The translations under genes were made by a program, and so were the position numbers. The notes under the pieces were generated by a model. The model did not search any database and had not been told where the DNA came from. It saw only the letters and a list, made by a program, of their open reading frames with translations. Of a DNA stretch of 7,797 nucleotides, positions 1-7,548 are shown piece by piece (position 1 is the first letter of the stretch; the number at the start of each line of letters is the position of its first letter). Source of the stretch: Actinomycetes bacterium (lineage in GTDB: Bacteria; Actinomycetota; Acidimicrobiia; Acidimicrobiales; Bog-793); the NCBI GenBank assembly GCA_021823365.1, contig JAKAOD010000130.1:1-7797 (forward strand), read 5' to 3'.

Positions 1-361
1 CGAGGAGCGCGTAGAGCGCCGTGCCGAGCGCCGAGACGGCGACGCACGCCGCCACCTGGACGCCGCGGGTGTCGCGGTCGCCGGGAAGCTGGCGCAGGAG
101 CCCGCTGCCGAAAGCGATGAGCACGTAGGCGAGCGCGCTGAGCCCGTAAGGGCTCGGCAGGACGAGGTCGGCGACGAGGCCGAGGAAGAAGGCGAGCGTC
201 GCGCCGCGCTCGCTGCCGAGGACGATGCCGGACGCCGCGGCGAGGACGATCATGATGTCCGGGTGGGCGTCGAGGACGACGATCTGGTCGAGCACGCTCA
301 CCTGGACGACGAGGGCCACCAGGGCGAGGAGGGCGAACCGGGCAGAGCTTGCCGGCGTCAC
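1..361 (-). CDS. mreD: Rod shape-determining protein MreD, C-terminus cut by window edge
   Basis: This is the inner-membrane partner of MreC in the MreBCD elongasome, which positions lateral peptidoglycan synthesis. I translated the minus strand by hand from a GTG at 361-359, seven bases after the mreC stop. It gives 120 complete codons with no stop before the left edge. The product begins MTPASSARFALLALVALVVQ and is strongly hydrophobic, with about four membrane segments (roughly residues 6-30, 35-48, 54-69 and 74-88, and another starting near 102). The segment GLVADLVLPSPYGLSALAYV (residues 62-81) matches the most conserved stretch of MreD, which usually reads G...D......P.G..A..Y. The family is about 160-180 residues long, so roughly a third is missing. 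No strong Shine-Dalgarno is visible, so translation is probably coupled to mreC. Family assignment is confident; the exact start is less so. Confidence 0.88.
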   Translation of the reverse strand, partial: MTPASSARFALLALVALVVQVSVLDQIVVLDAHPDIMIVLAAASGIVLGSERGATLAFFLGLVADLVLPSPYGLSALAYVLIAFGSGLLRQLPGDRDTRGVQVAACVAVSALGTALYALL

Positions 362-368
362 GGGCGTA

Positions 369-1208
369 TCAGGCGGCTGGCAGCCATTCGAGCACGTCCA
401 CGTACTGGAGGCTCGCGAGGTCGACGAGGGGTCGTGCGTCAACGCTCGTGGACAGGCCGCCGTCCGAGGTGCGCACGGAGCTGACCACGGCGAGCGGGAT
501 GCCCGCTGGAAAGGCGCCGCCGTCGGTCGCGGTGGTGGACAGGATCTCCCCGACCCGAGGTGGCGGGCCCGAGATCTCCTCTACGGCGAGCGGCTCCCGG
601 ACGCCCTGGCCCTGCGCGATCGCGCTGGCGCCGGAGGACCCGCCGCCGTAGCTGACGGCGACGCTCGAAGCATGGTCCGTCACCAGCCGAACCTCCGCTG
701 TCGAGCGCCCGGCGTCGACGACCACCCCGACGAGCCCTCGCCCGGCGACGACCGGCATGCGGTCGCCGACGCCCGAGGACGTCCCCCGGTCGATCTCCAA
801 CGTGTAGACGAAGTTCGACGTCGGCTGCGAGATGACCTCCGCCTGCGTCGTGCGCACGTTCTGGACGAAGTCGAGCCCCGCCAGCTCGAGCACCCGCTGC
901 GCGCTCTGCTGGGTCGTCCGGTCCTCCGAGAGCCGGGCCTGGAGGGCTCCGAGCTGCTGCCGAAGGTGCTGGTTCTCCGTCTCGAGGGCACCGTAGTGGA
1001 AGGCGCCGGAGAAGACGTCGCCGACCGGGTGGAGCGCCGCCGAGATGCCGCGCTGCACCGGCGAGAGGACGTCGCGGACGCCGTTGCGCGCCGAGTCGAT
1101 CACCTTGCGGGCCTCGCCGTGGTAGTCGAGGGTGAGGACGGTGATCGAGGCGAGCACGAGGATCAGCAGGGTGAGCCGCTGGCTCGCCCTGCGTGTGGCC
1201 GTCGCCAC
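369..1208 (-). CDS. mreC: Rod shape-determining protein MreC
   Basis: MreC is a bitopic membrane protein whose periplasmic beta domain scaffolds the elongasome and links MreB and MreD to PBP2 and RodA. The 279-residue product has a short basic N-terminus, one membrane anchor (about residues 11-28, RLTLLILVLASITVLTL), a coiled coil (about 73-110, with ALETENQHLRQQLGALQARL) and a beta-rich domain. That domain carries the family pattern of DRGTSSGVGDRMPVV (140-154), GLVGVVVDAG (158-167), LVTD (175-178) and GGAFPAGIPLAVV (230-242). Length is normal for the family. The start is a GTG at 1208, 18 bases after the mreB stop, with only a weak AGG upstream, which suggests coupling to mreB. mreD follows after seven bases. 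The order mreB-mreC-mreD is the standard one and supports the call. Confidence 0.96.
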   Translation of the reverse strand: MATATRRASQRLTLLILVLASITVLTLDYHGEARKVIDSARNGVRDVLSPVQRGISAALHPVGDVFSGAFHYGALETENQHLRQQLGALQARLSEDRTTQQSAQRVLELAGLDFVQNVRTTQAEVISQPTSNFVYTLEIDRGTSSGVGDRMPVVAGRGLVGVVVDAGRSTAEVRLVTDHASSVAVSYGGGSSGASAIAQGQGVREPLAVEEISGPPPRVGEILSTTATDGGAFPAGIPLAVVSSVRTSDGGLSTSVDARPLVDLASLQYVDVLEWLPAA

Positions 1209-1226
1209 GGGCAGGGCCGACCTAGC

Positions 1227-2258
1227 TCAGCGGCCGGAAGAGGAGACCAGCACCTGCTGAAGCGCCTCGAACTCCTCCAGGCACATCCCGCTGCCGAGCG
1301 CCACGCAGTTGAGCGGATCGGGGGCGACGACGATCGGCATGCTCGTCTCCGCCTGGAGCCGCACGTCGAGGCCGTGGAGGAGGGCGCCACCACCGGTGAG
1401 CACGATTCCCTGGGTCATGATGTCGGCGGCGAGCTCCGGCGGCGTCTTGTCGAGCGTCACCTTCACCGCGTCGATGATCGCCGAGAGCGGCTCCTCGATC
1501 GCGCGGCGGATGTCCTTGGTCGAGGTGACGATCGTCTTCGGAAGACCGGAGACGAGGTCGCGGCCGCGGATCTCGGCGTGGAGCTCCTCCTCGAGCTCGC
1601 ACGCGGAGCCGAGCGCGACCTTGATCTCCTCAGCCGTTCGGTCGCCGAGGGCGAGGCTGTACTCCTTCTTCACGTAGCTGATGATCGCCTCGTCCAGCTC
1701 GTCTCCGCCGATGCGGATCGACTGGCTCGTGACGATCCCCCCTAGGGAGATGACCGCCACCTCGGTGGTGCCCCCGCCGATGTCGACCACCATGTTGCCG
1801 GTGGGCTCGTGCACGGGGAGCCCCGCGCCGATTGCGGCCGCCATCGGCTCCTCGATGATGTAGGCCTTGCGCGCGCCCGCGTACTCGGCAGCCTCCTGGA
1901 CAGCACGCTTCTCGACGCCGGTGATGCCCGAGGGGACGCAGATCACCATCCGGGGCTTGGAGAAGCGCCGCGGATGGACGCGGCGGATGAAGTAGCGGAG
2001 CATCATCTCGCAGATCTCGAAGTCGGCGATGACGCCGTCCTTCAGTGGCCTGATCGCCTGGATGTTGCTCGGCGTGCGACCGATCATCCGCTTCGCCTCG
2101 GCCCCGACGGCGAGCGGATGGCCGTCCTTCACGTTGATCGCGACCACAGAGGGCTCGTTGAGGACGATCCCCTTGCCGCGCACGTAGACGAGCGTGTTGG
2201 CGGTGCCGAGGTCGACCGCCATGTCGCGACCGCCGAATCCGAAGCTGCTGTCGCTCAT
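1227..2258 (-). CDS. mreB: Cell shape-determining actin-like ATPase MreB
   Basis: MreB is the bacterial actin homologue that forms membrane-bound filaments guiding cell-wall elongation. The 343-residue product shows the actin-fold signatures in order: phosphate-1 motif DLGTANT (16-22), phosphate-2 motif DIGGGTTE (159-166), and adenosine motif TGGGALLHG (288-296). Length fits the usual 340-347 residues. I chose the ATG at 2258, which begins [18 protein letters not shown], because GGAG lies eight bases upstream and the homologous region begins right after it. A longer reading from a TTG at 2324 would add 22 residues, but that TTG is the -35 hexamer of the promoter described at 2296-2324. A 94-base gap separates mreB from ndk, the widest gap inside the gene train, and mreC follows after 18 bases. 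No missing key residue was noticed. Confidence 0.97.
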   Translation of the reverse strand: MSDSSFGFGGRDMAVDLGTANTLVYVRGKGIVLNEPSVVAINVKDGHPLAVGAEAKRMIGRTPSNIQAIRPLKDGVIADFEICEMMLRYFIRRVHPRRFSKPRMVICVPSGITGVEKRAVQEAAEYAGARKAYIIEEPMAAAIGAGLPVHEPTGNMVVDIGGGTTEVAVISLGGIVTSQSIRIGGDELDEAIISYVKKEYSLALGDRTAEEIKVALGSACELEEELHAEIRGRDLVSGLPKTIVTSTKDIRRAIEEPLSAIIDAVKVTLDKTPPELAADIMTQGIVLTGGGALLHGLDVRLQAETSMPIVVAPDPLNCVALGSGMCLEEFEALQQVLVSSSGR

Positions 2259-2266
2259 GGTCACCG

Positions 2267-2270
2267 CTCC
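2267..2270 (-). promoter_or_regulatory. Ribosome binding site that sets the mreB start
   Basis: GGAG on the minus strand lies eight bases before the ATG at 2258. It is the only reasonable Shine-Dalgarno near the start of the conserved MreB reading frame, and it supports the 343-residue protein over the 365-residue TTG extension. Confidence 0.7.
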
Positions 2271-2295
2271 AAGCTCTGCCCTGCTCGACCGTGCA

Positions 2296-2324
2296 AGGTT
2301 AGGGGATCGGTCGGGGTGCGACAA
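2296..2324 (-). promoter_or_regulatory. Probable housekeeping-sigma promoter for mreBCD
   Basis: On the minus strand, TTGTCG (2324-2319) is followed by exactly 17 bases and then TAACCT (2301-2296). This matches a TTGnCn / TAnnnT promoter with ideal spacing. Transcription would start near 2289, giving a leader of about 30 bases that contains the mreB GGAG. It sits in the only sizeable gap inside the gene train, between ndk and mreB, so mreBCD could be expressed independently of the upstream clp-folC-ndk transcript. The hexamers and spacing are seen directly; promoter activity is inferred. Confidence 0.6.
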
Positions 2325-2340
2325 GGCGCCGTCCCCGGGC

Positions 2341-2352
2341 GCGGCCGGCCGC
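2341..2352 (-). repeat. 12-bp perfect palindrome directly after ndk stop
   Basis: GCGGCCGGCCGC is its own reverse complement and touches the TAG stop codon of ndk (2353-2355). It has no loop and no following T tract, so it is not a convincing intrinsic terminator. In such GC-rich DNA a palindrome of this composition may be chance. Confidence 0.4.
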
Positions 2353-2826
2353 CTAGCGAAGGTCCGGGAAGAAGAGTGCGATCTCCCGCTCGGCCGACTC
2401 CTGGCCGTCCGATCCGTGGACGAGGTTCTCGGTGGTCTCGGTCGCGAGGTCCCCCCGGATCGTCCCGGGTGGCGCCGTCGCCGGGTCGGTCGGGCCCATC
2501 AGGGTCCGCACGATCCTCCAGGCGTCCCCCGGACCCTCGATGACGAGGAGCAGCGCGGGCGAGCGAGTGATGAACTTCACCAGTCCGTCGAAGAACGGCT
2601 TCTCGCGGTGCTCGGCGTAGTGCCGCTCGGCGACCTCGGGCTCGATCGTCCGCAGCTCGGCGGCTGCGACGCGCAGACCCTTGCGCTCGAAGCGCGCGAC
2701 GATCTCGCCGACGAGGCCGCGCTCCACCGCGTCGGGCTTGCAGATGACAAGCGTTCTTCCCACGGCCTTCCTACCTGACTCCGACATCTCCGACATCTCC
2801 GACATCTCCGAGGTCGACTCGGTCAC
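2353..2826 (-). CDS. ndk: Nucleoside diphosphate kinase
   Basis: Ndk transfers the gamma phosphate from ATP to other nucleoside diphosphates through a phosphohistidine and so balances NTP and dNTP pools in the cytoplasm. The 157-residue reading contains the family landmarks: [19 protein letters not shown] (24-42), [16 protein letters not shown] (111-126), and active-site [16 protein letters not shown] (134-149) with catalytic His137. The usual HGSDS reads HGSDG here. The first GTG at 2826 forms a GTGA overlap with the folC stop, which favours translational coupling. However, it adds 21 residues rich in Ser, Glu and Met, encoded partly by a 9-bp repeat, that normal Ndk lacks. An in-frame GTG at 2763 gives [12 protein letters not shown] and a canonical 136 residues, and has GGTAGGA upstream. 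Three ATGs at 2805, 2796 and 2787 are also possible. Function is certain; the start is not. Confidence 0.95.
   Translation of the reverse strand: MTESTSEMSEMSEMSESGRKAVGRTLVICKPDAVERGLVGEIVARFERKGLRVAAAELRTIEPEVAERHYAEHREKPFFDGLVKFITRSPALLLVIEGPGDAWRIVRTLMGPTDPATAPPGTIRGDLATETTENLVHGSDGQESAEREIALFFPDLR
2766..2775 (-). promoter_or_regulatory. Shine-Dalgarno-like site for alternative short ndk start
   Basis: The minus-strand sequence GGTAGGAAGG lies just before the in-frame GTG at 2763-2761, with AGGA five bases from it. It offers a better ribosome site than anything before the GTG at 2826. It would start a 136-residue Ndk of normal family length. Confidence 0.45.
2779..2811 (-). repeat. 9-bp tandem repeat at the head of ndk
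   Basis: The minus strand has TCGGAGATG three times in a row (2811-2785) followed by a partial TCGGAG (2784-2779). In the ndk frame it encodes Ser-Glu-Met repeats. Each unit carries GGAG and an ATG. The GGAG of one unit lies nine bases before the ATG of the next, so units supply a ribosome site and start codon to each other. Because the unit is nine bases, copy-number change keeps the frame. Confidence 0.85.
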
Positions 2827-4229
2827 CCCGCCCGGCTCGAGCGCTCACGGGCGGCGGCGCGTGCCGCGCCCACGACGTAGAGCGATCCGGTGACGAGCAC
2901 GAGGTCGTCGTCACCGGCGAGCTCGAGCGCCCGTGTGAGCGCATCGGGCACCGCCTCCACGACCTCGGCGTGAAGCCCGAGCAGCCTGGCGGCGTCGGCG
3001 ACGTCGGCGGCCGCCATCGCCCGGGGTGATGCCGGCGAGCAGGCGACGACGAGGTCCAGGCGGCCGGCGAGCTCGGCGAGCAGCGCTCCTGGTTCGCGGC
3101 CCTTGAGGCATCCGACGACGGCGACCACCCTCGGTGCAGCGGCGAAGTCGTCGGCCAGGGCGGCGGCGAGGGCGGAGGCGCCCGCGGGGTTGTGCGCGCC
3201 GTCGAGCAGCAACAGCGGGTGCCTGCCGACGACCTCGAGGCGTCCGGGAACGACGGCGCGCTCGAACGCCTGCGCGACGAGGTCCGGCGAGAGCGGCCGG
3301 CCTAAGAGCGCCTCGGCGGCGGCCAGTGCCGCGGCCGCGTTGTCGCCCTGGTGGGCGCCGAACAGCGGGAGGTAGATCTCCTCGTAGGAGCCGCCGGGCG
3401 TGCGCAGGTCGAGGACGCGCCCGCCGACAGCCGGCCGGCTCGTGGCGCAGTCGAACTCCCGACCCCGCTGCCAGACCTCGCCGGCACCCACCGATCCTGC
3501 CTCGTCGGCGAAGATCGCGGCGATCTCCGGGTCGCGCTCGCCGACGAGCGCGACGCTGCCGGGCTTGATGATGCCGGCCTTCTCCTTGGCGATCGCAGCG
3601 CGCGTCGAGCCCAGGACCTGGACGTGGTCGAGCTCGACGTTCGTGACGACGGCAACCGCGGCGCCGGCGACGTTGGTCGCGTCCCACCGACCGCCGAGGC
3701 CCACCTCGACGACCGCGACGTCGACCGCGACGTCGGCGAACCAGCGGAACGCCGTCGCCGTGACGAGCTCGAACCACGTGGGAGGGACGGACAGTCGCTG
3801 CGATTCGAGGAGGAAGCGCTCCAGCGCAGCGAGCGCCGTCAGCTCCTCCTCGAGCTCGGCGTCGCCGATGGGCGCGCCCCCGTGCGCGATGCGCTCGTTC
3901 AGCTGCTCGAGGTGCGGGCTCGTGTACGTGCCGACCGAGAGCCCCTGCGCGCCGAGCAGAGCCGAGCAGAGCCGGGTGGTCGAGCCCTTGCCGTTTGTCC
4001 CGGTCACGTGCACGACCGGGTAGGCGCGCTCCGGGTCGCCCATCGCTGCGAGGAGCACGCCGATGCGCTCGAGCGTCGGGGCGGCGGCGCGGCCCGCCAC
4101 GCCGCGCTCGATCGCCTCCAGGTTCACATGGCGGTCGAGCCACGCGAGGACGTCGCCGAGGGACGCAGGCCCCGGGGCGCGGGCGCCGCTTTCCCGCGGT
4201 CGGTGCCCGGCCCCCTCAGGAGGCCGCAC
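2823..4229 (-). CDS. folC: Bifunctional folylpolyglutamate/dihydrofolate synthase
   Basis: FolC adds L-glutamate to folates with ATP, and in many bacteria to dihydropteroate as well, so folates are made and retained in the cell. With the start used here the protein has 468 residues and is Mur-ligase-like: P-loop TGTNGKGS (76-83), TSPHL (103-107), [12 protein letters not shown] (175-186), NVELDH (197-202), [10 protein letters not shown] (215-224), and C-terminal DGAHNP (343-348) and TGSLYVVG (447-454). The GTG at 4229 overlaps the end of clpX by 14 bases. It is the last start before the conserved [14 protein letters not shown], since no ATG, GTG or TTG in frame lies between. A GTG at 4301 would overlap clpX by 86 bases and is less likely. 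The upstream ribosome site is weak, so coupling to clpX is probable. The first 20 or so residues look unstructured. The stop overlaps the GTG of ndk. In many actinobacteria valS sits just before folC, but it is absent here. Confidence 0.94.
   Translation of the reverse strand: MRPPEGAGHRPRESGARAPGPASLGDVLAWLDRHVNLEAIERGVAGRAAAPTLERIGVLLAAMGDPERAYPVVHVTGTNGKGSTTRLCSALLGAQGLSVGTYTSPHLEQLNERIAHGGAPIGDAELEEELTALAALERFLLESQRLSVPPTWFELVTATAFRWFADVAVDVAVVEVGLGGRWDATNVAGAAVAVVTNVELDHVQVLGSTRAAIAKEKAGIIKPGSVALVGERDPEIAAIFADEAGSVGAGEVWQRGREFDCATSRPAVGGRVLDLRTPGGSYEEIYLPLFGAHQGDNAAAALAAAEALLGRPLSPDLVAQAFERAVVPGRLEVVGRHPLLLLDGAHNPAGASALAAALADDFAAAPRVVAVVGCLKGREPGALLAELAGRLDLVVACSPASPRAMAAADVADAARLLGLHAEVVEAVPDALTRALELAGDDDLVLVTGSLYVVGAARAAARERSSRAG
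3951..3970. repeat. 10-bp direct tandem repeat inside folC
   Basis: GCCGAGCAGA occurs twice back to back (3951-3960 and 3961-3970) and is followed by a partial copy GCCG. It encodes part of the helix after the FolC P-loop. The 10-bp unit is not a multiple of three, so gain or loss of one copy would break the folC frame. Two copies can easily arise by chance. Confidence 0.6.
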
Positions 4230-5493
4230 GCCGCGGGCGATCCGACTTCTCGCCCGTCCCGCGCGGGAGCAGCGTCGGCGCGACCCGCTCGAGGACGACA
4301 CCCTTGTCGACGACGCAGCGCCCCACGTCGTTGCGACTCGGGAGGTCGTACATCACGTCGAGGAGGACCTCCTCCAGGATGGCGCGCAGCCCCCGCGCGC
4401 CGGTCCCGCGCAAGAGCGCCTGGTCGGCGATCGACTCGAGCGCGTCGTCGGTGATCTCGAGCTCCACCTTGTCGAGGTCGAACACGCGCTTGTACTGCTT
4501 GACGAGGGCGTTCTTCGGCTCGACGAGGATCTGGACGAGGGCGTCGCGATCGAGCGCCGACACGGCGCCGATGACCGGCAGGCGCCCGACGAACTCGGGG
4601 ATCAGCCCGAACTTGAGGAGGTCCTCCGGAAGTACCTCCTGGAGGAGCTGGCTCTCGTTGTGCCGCTTCGAGCGGCGCACGTCGGCCCGGAAGCCGATGC
4701 CAGAGCGCCCGATCCGGGCATCCACGATTCGGTCCAGCCCGGCGAACGCCCCCCCGCAGATGAACAACACGTTCGTCGTGTCGATCTGGATGAACTCCTG
4801 GTGGGGGTGCTTGCGGCCACCCTGGGGTGGAACGGAGGCAGTCGTGCCCTCGAGGATCTTCAAGAGCGCCTGCTGGACGCCCTCGCCCGAGACGTCGCGG
4901 GTGATCGACGGGTTCTCGCTCTTGCGGGCGATCTTGTCGATCTCGTCGATGTAGATGATCCCCGTCTCCGCCTTCTTCACGTCGTAGTCGGCGGCCTGGA
5001 TGAGCTTGAGCAGGATGTTCTCGACGTCCTCACCGACGTAGCCCGCCTCGGTGAGCGCCGTGGCGTCGGCGATCGCGAACGGGACGTTGAGCATGCGGGC
5101 GAGCGTCTGGGCGAGCAGGGTCTTGCCACAGCCGGTCGGCCCGAGGAGCAGGATGTTCGACTTCGCGAGCTCCACCGCGCCGTCGCCGCCGGAGGTGCCC
5201 GCCTGGACCCGCTTGTAGTGGTTGTACACGGCGACTGAGAGGATCTTCTTCGCCTGCTCCTGGCCGACGACGTAGTCGTTCAGGAACTCGAAGATCTCGC
5301 GCGGCTTCGGCAGGTCCTCGAAGCGAACCTCGGAAGTCTCGGAGAGCTCCTCCTCGATGATGTCGTTGCACAGCTCGATGCATTCGTCGCAGATGTAGAC
5401 GCCCGGTCCCGCGATCAGCTTCTTGACCTGCTTCTGCGACTTGCCGCAGAAGCTGCACTTGACGAGCTCGCCTCCGTCACCGAACTTGGCCAC
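4216..5493 (-). CDS. clpX: ATP-dependent Clp protease ATP-binding subunit ClpX
   Basis: ClpX is the hexameric AAA+ unfoldase that recognises tagged substrates and threads them into ClpP. The 425-residue product has the full architecture. It opens with an N-terminal C4 zinc domain (Cys13, Cys16, Cys35, Cys38). The AAA+ core has Walker A GPTGCGKT (118-125), pore loop GYVGED (151-156) and Walker B IIYIDEID (179-186). The ClpP-docking tripeptide IGF lies at 266-268 and sensor-2 GARGLR at 365-370. Length is typical and no catalytic residue is missing. The GTG start at 5493 gives the standard [17 protein letters not shown] beginning, with GGAGG four bases upstream of it. It lies 14 bases after the clpP stop, so the protease and its unfoldase are surely cotranscribed. 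The 3' end overlaps the proposed folC start by 14 bases. Confidence 0.98.
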   Translation of the reverse strand: MAKFGDGGELVKCSFCGKSQKQVKKLIAGPGVYICDECIELCNDIIEEELSETSEVRFEDLPKPREIFEFLNDYVVGQEQAKKILSVAVYNHYKRVQAGTSGGDGAVELAKSNILLLGPTGCGKTLLAQTLARMLNVPFAIADATALTEAGYVGEDVENILLKLIQAADYDVKKAETGIIYIDEIDKIARKSENPSITRDVSGEGVQQALLKILEGTTASVPPQGGRKHPHQEFIQIDTTNVLFICGGAFAGLDRIVDARIGRSGIGFRADVRRSKRHNESQLLQEVLPEDLLKFGLIPEFVGRLPVIGAVSALDRDALVQILVEPKNALVKQYKRVFDLDKVELEITDDALESIADQALLRGTGARGLRAILEEVLLDVMYDLPSRNDVGRCVVDKGVVLERVAPTLLPRGTGEKSDRPRRAAS

Positions 5494-5507
5494 GTCCCCT
5501 CCCCGGC

Positions 5508-6143
5508 TCAGGCTGCGCCCACGGCGGCGATAGTGTCCGGCACCTCTCGCGAGGCGATGACTTCGTCGATGATCCCGTAGTCCCGCGCATCGGCGGCGTC
5601 CATGATGAAGTCCCGATCGGTGTCCCGCTGGATCCGCTCCATGGACTGGCCGGTGTCGGCGGCGAGCATCTCGTTGAGCATCTCACGCATGCGAAGGATC
5701 TCCTTCGCCTGAAGCTCGATGTCGCTCGCCTGCCCGGCGACCCCCCCGTAGGGCTGGTGCAGCATGATCCGGGCGTGAGGCAGGGCGAACCGCTTGCCCT
5801 TCGTGCCGGCGGCGAGAAGGACGGCGGCGGCGGAGGCCGCCTGGCCGAAGCAGAAGGTCTGCTTCTCGGGCCGCACGTACTTCATCGTGTCGTAGATGGC
5901 GAAGAGCGCCGTGATGTCCCCGCCCGGCGAGTTGATGTAGATGTTGATGTCCTTCTCGGCGTCCTCGGACTCGAGGAAGAGCATCTGGGCGCACACCAGG
6001 TTGGCGATGGCGTCGTCGATGGGGGTCCCGATGAAGATGATGCGCTCCCTGAGAAGTCGGGAGTACAGGTCGTACGCCCGCTCGCCGCGGCTCGACGACT
6101 CGACGACGGTCGGGACGAGGTAGTCGAAGGCACCCACGCTCAC
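5508..6143 (-). CDS. clpP: ATP-dependent Clp protease proteolytic subunit ClpP
   Basis: ClpP is the serine peptidase that forms the tetradecameric chamber of ClpXP. The 211-residue product carries the triad Ser104 in GQAAS, His129 in RIMLHQP and Asp178 in DTDRD. The 25- and 49-residue spacing between them equals that of the E. coli enzyme. The oxyanion strand INSPGGD is present (70-76), and length is normal. The GTG at 6143 forms a GTGA overlap with the tig stop and has GGAGG four bases upstream. A second GTG at 6137, ten bases from the same GGAGG, would give 209 residues starting at GAFDYLVP. A longer frame to 6305 lies inside tig and is not believable. Many actinobacteria carry adjacent clpP1 and clpP2; only one copy is present here. 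Its serine segment resembles ClpP2, while GTKGKR-ALPHARI and HQP-GG resemble ClpP1, from recall of those families. Confidence 0.97.
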   Translation of the reverse strand: MSVGAFDYLVPTVVESSSRGERAYDLYSRLLRERIIFIGTPIDDAIANLVCAQMLFLESEDAEKDINIYINSPGGDITALFAIYDTMKYVRPEKQTFCFGQAASAAAVLLAAGTKGKRFALPHARIMLHQPYGGVAGQASDIELQAKEILRMREMLNEMLAADTGQSMERIQRDTDRDFIMDAADARDYGIIDEVIASREVPDTIAAVGAA

Positions 6144-7537
6144 TCCCCCTCCGTGACGACTTCCTCGCCGCCGTGCTCGAGCCGGGAGTCGCCGCCGCCG
6201 GACCCGCCGGTCCCCGCCGGGGCTCCCGCCGTACCGAGAAGCAGTGCCGACCTGTCCATCGGTTTCCCCTCGTCGTCGACGACCCCGACGTGCTCGACCA
6301 GCCACGCCAGCGCCTTCGCGGTCCTCAGCTGCGAGCGTAGCCCAGCCATCCGACCGCCCTGCTCCAGCGTCGCTCGCACGCGCCCGGGGGGCTGCTTCTG
6401 CAGCGCGGCGAGCCGGGCGATCTCGTCGTCGAGCTCGGACTCCTCCACCTCGATGCCCTCGGCCTCGGCGACGGCGCGCAGCGCGAGGTCCGCCCTGACC
6501 TGCTTCTTCGCCTGCTCCTCGAGCTCGGCCGCGAGCTCGTCGCCCGAGCGACCGGTCGCCGCCAGGTAGTCCTCGACCGTGACGCGCTGGCGGGCGAGCC
6601 TGAGGGCGAAGTCCTGCATCAGGTGCTCCCCCTCGTCCTGTACGAGCACGGCCGGGGGCTCGTCGGCGACGAGCCCGACGAGCGCCTCCACGGCCCGCTC
6701 CCTGAGCTCGACGCCCACCTGCTTCCTGCGGAGCTCGCCGACCCTCCCGGCGAGGTCGGCGCGCAGCTCCTCGATGGTGTCGAACTCCGAGGCGTCGGAG
6801 GCGAAGGCGTCGTCGGCGGCCGGCAGGAGCTTCTCGCGGACCTGCCTGACGGTGATCTCGAGGCGGGCCGGGCCGCCCGGCGCGTCGTCGGCGTCGAGCT
6901 CGAGCGTGTCGCCCACCGCGGCCCCGCGCAGGCGCTCGTCGACGCCGGCTGCGATCCCGCCGGTGCCGACCTCGTAGACGAGGTCGTCAGCCGTGAGGCC
7001 CTCGGCGGGCACACCGTCACGACTGCCGTGGACGTCGAGGGTGACGAAGTCGCCGTCGGCCGCCGGGCGCTCGACCTCACGAAGCTCTGCGAACTGCTCG
7101 CGCAGGCGATCCACCTGGGCGTCGACCTCCTCCGGGGTCGGATCGAGCGGCGGCAGCGTGACGACGAGCCCCTCGTAGCCGGCGACGGAGATCCGCGGGC
7201 GGACCTCGACGACGGCGTCGAAGACGACCGGACCGCCCTCCTGGCCGGCGGTGATGTCGAGCTCCGGCGCGGCGATCACATCGAGCTCGGCCTCCTCGAC
7301 GGCGTCGGCATAAGAACGCGGCAGCAGGTCGCGCAGCACCTCCTCCCGCACCCCCTTCGGCCCGAGCCGCGCCTCGAGCAGGCGCCGGGGCACCTTGCCG
7401 GGGCGAAAACCGGGGACGCGGGCGTCGCGGGCGAGGCGCCGGAGCGTGTCGTCCTCCGCCTGCCGCACCTCTTCCTCGTCGACCTCGACCGTGAGCCTGA
7501 CCTGATTGCCCTCGAGGGGCAGGGTGGAGGTGCGCAT
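6140..7537 (-). CDS. tig: Trigger factor, ribosome-bound chaperone
   Basis: Trigger factor docks at the ribosomal exit tunnel and shields nascent chains. The 465-residue product has the three family domains. The N-terminal ribosome-binding domain (about 1-120) has the signature GFRPGKVP at 43-50. A PPIase-like domain spans about 155-236, and the helical C-terminal chaperone domain spans about 245-430. The PPIase domain keeps the fold pattern ([17 protein letters not shown]) but has IAAGVDERL where active enzymes usually have FIPGFE, and a shortened flap, so isomerase activity is doubtful. A Gly-rich then acidic tail (about 436-465) ends the protein, as in several actinobacterial relatives. 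The ATG at 7537 starts directly at the conserved beginning; no Shine-Dalgarno is visible before it. As first gene of the train it overlaps clpP by four bases in a GTGA arrangement. Confidence 0.96.
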   Translation of the reverse strand: MRTSTLPLEGNQVRLTVEVDEEEVRQAEDDTLRRLARDARVPGFRPGKVPRRLLEARLGPKGVREEVLRDLLPRSYADAVEEAELDVIAAPELDITAGQEGGPVVFDAVVEVRPRISVAGYEGLVVTLPPLDPTPEEVDAQVDRLREQFAELREVERPAADGDFVTLDVHGSRDGVPAEGLTADDLVYEVGTGGIAAGVDERLRGAAVGDTLELDADDAPGGPARLEITVRQVREKLLPAADDAFASDASEFDTIEELRADLAGRVGELRRKQVGVELRERAVEALVGLVADEPPAVLVQDEGEHLMQDFALRLARQRVTVEDYLAATGRSGDELAAELEEQAKKQVRADLALRAVAEAEGIEVEESELDDEIARLAALQKQPPGRVRATLEQGGRMAGLRSQLRTAKALAWLVEHVGVVDDEGKPMDRSALLLGTAGAPAGTGGSGGGDSRLEHGGEEVVTEGE

Positions 7538-7548
7538 ACGAGTCGCGG

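Noticed and set aside
225..1745. Long plus-strand open frame of 506 codons antisense to mreC and mreB
   Set aside because: It is antisense to two certain genes, is full of Arg, Asp and Glu typical of GC-rich shadow frames, and shows no recognisable motif. Stops are rare in such DNA.
2259..2324. N-terminal extension of MreB from TTG at 2324
   Set aside because: The TTG is part of the -35 hexamer of a good promoter, and the ATG at 2258 has a proper GGAG and normal family length.
3711..3734. 12-bp direct repeat GACCGCGACGTC twice within folC
   Set aside because: It encodes a repeated Asp-Val-Ala-Val in a beta strand of FolC, is in frame, and needs no special explanation.
2911..4143. Minus-strand 410-codon frame inside folC
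   Set aside because: It is an alternative frame of folC with extreme Arg content and no motifs; folC has all its family signatures in the other frame.
4230..4301. FolC start at GTG 4301
   Set aside because: It would overlap clpX by 86 bases and add a low-complexity Ser/Arg tail; the GTG at 4229 is enough.
3351..5238. Overlapping plus-strand open frames antisense to folC and clpX
   Set aside because: Both real genes are certain from conserved motifs; the antisense frames are Arg/Ala/Glu-rich with no domain features.
6144..6305. N-terminal extension of ClpP from 6305
   Set aside because: It would lie wholly inside tig and be Arg-rich without homology; the GTG at 6143 has GGAGG and a GTGA overlap.
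5757..6569. Plus-strand open frame antisense to clpP and tig
   Set aside because: It is a shadow of two confident genes, with low-complexity composition and no supporting ribosome site.
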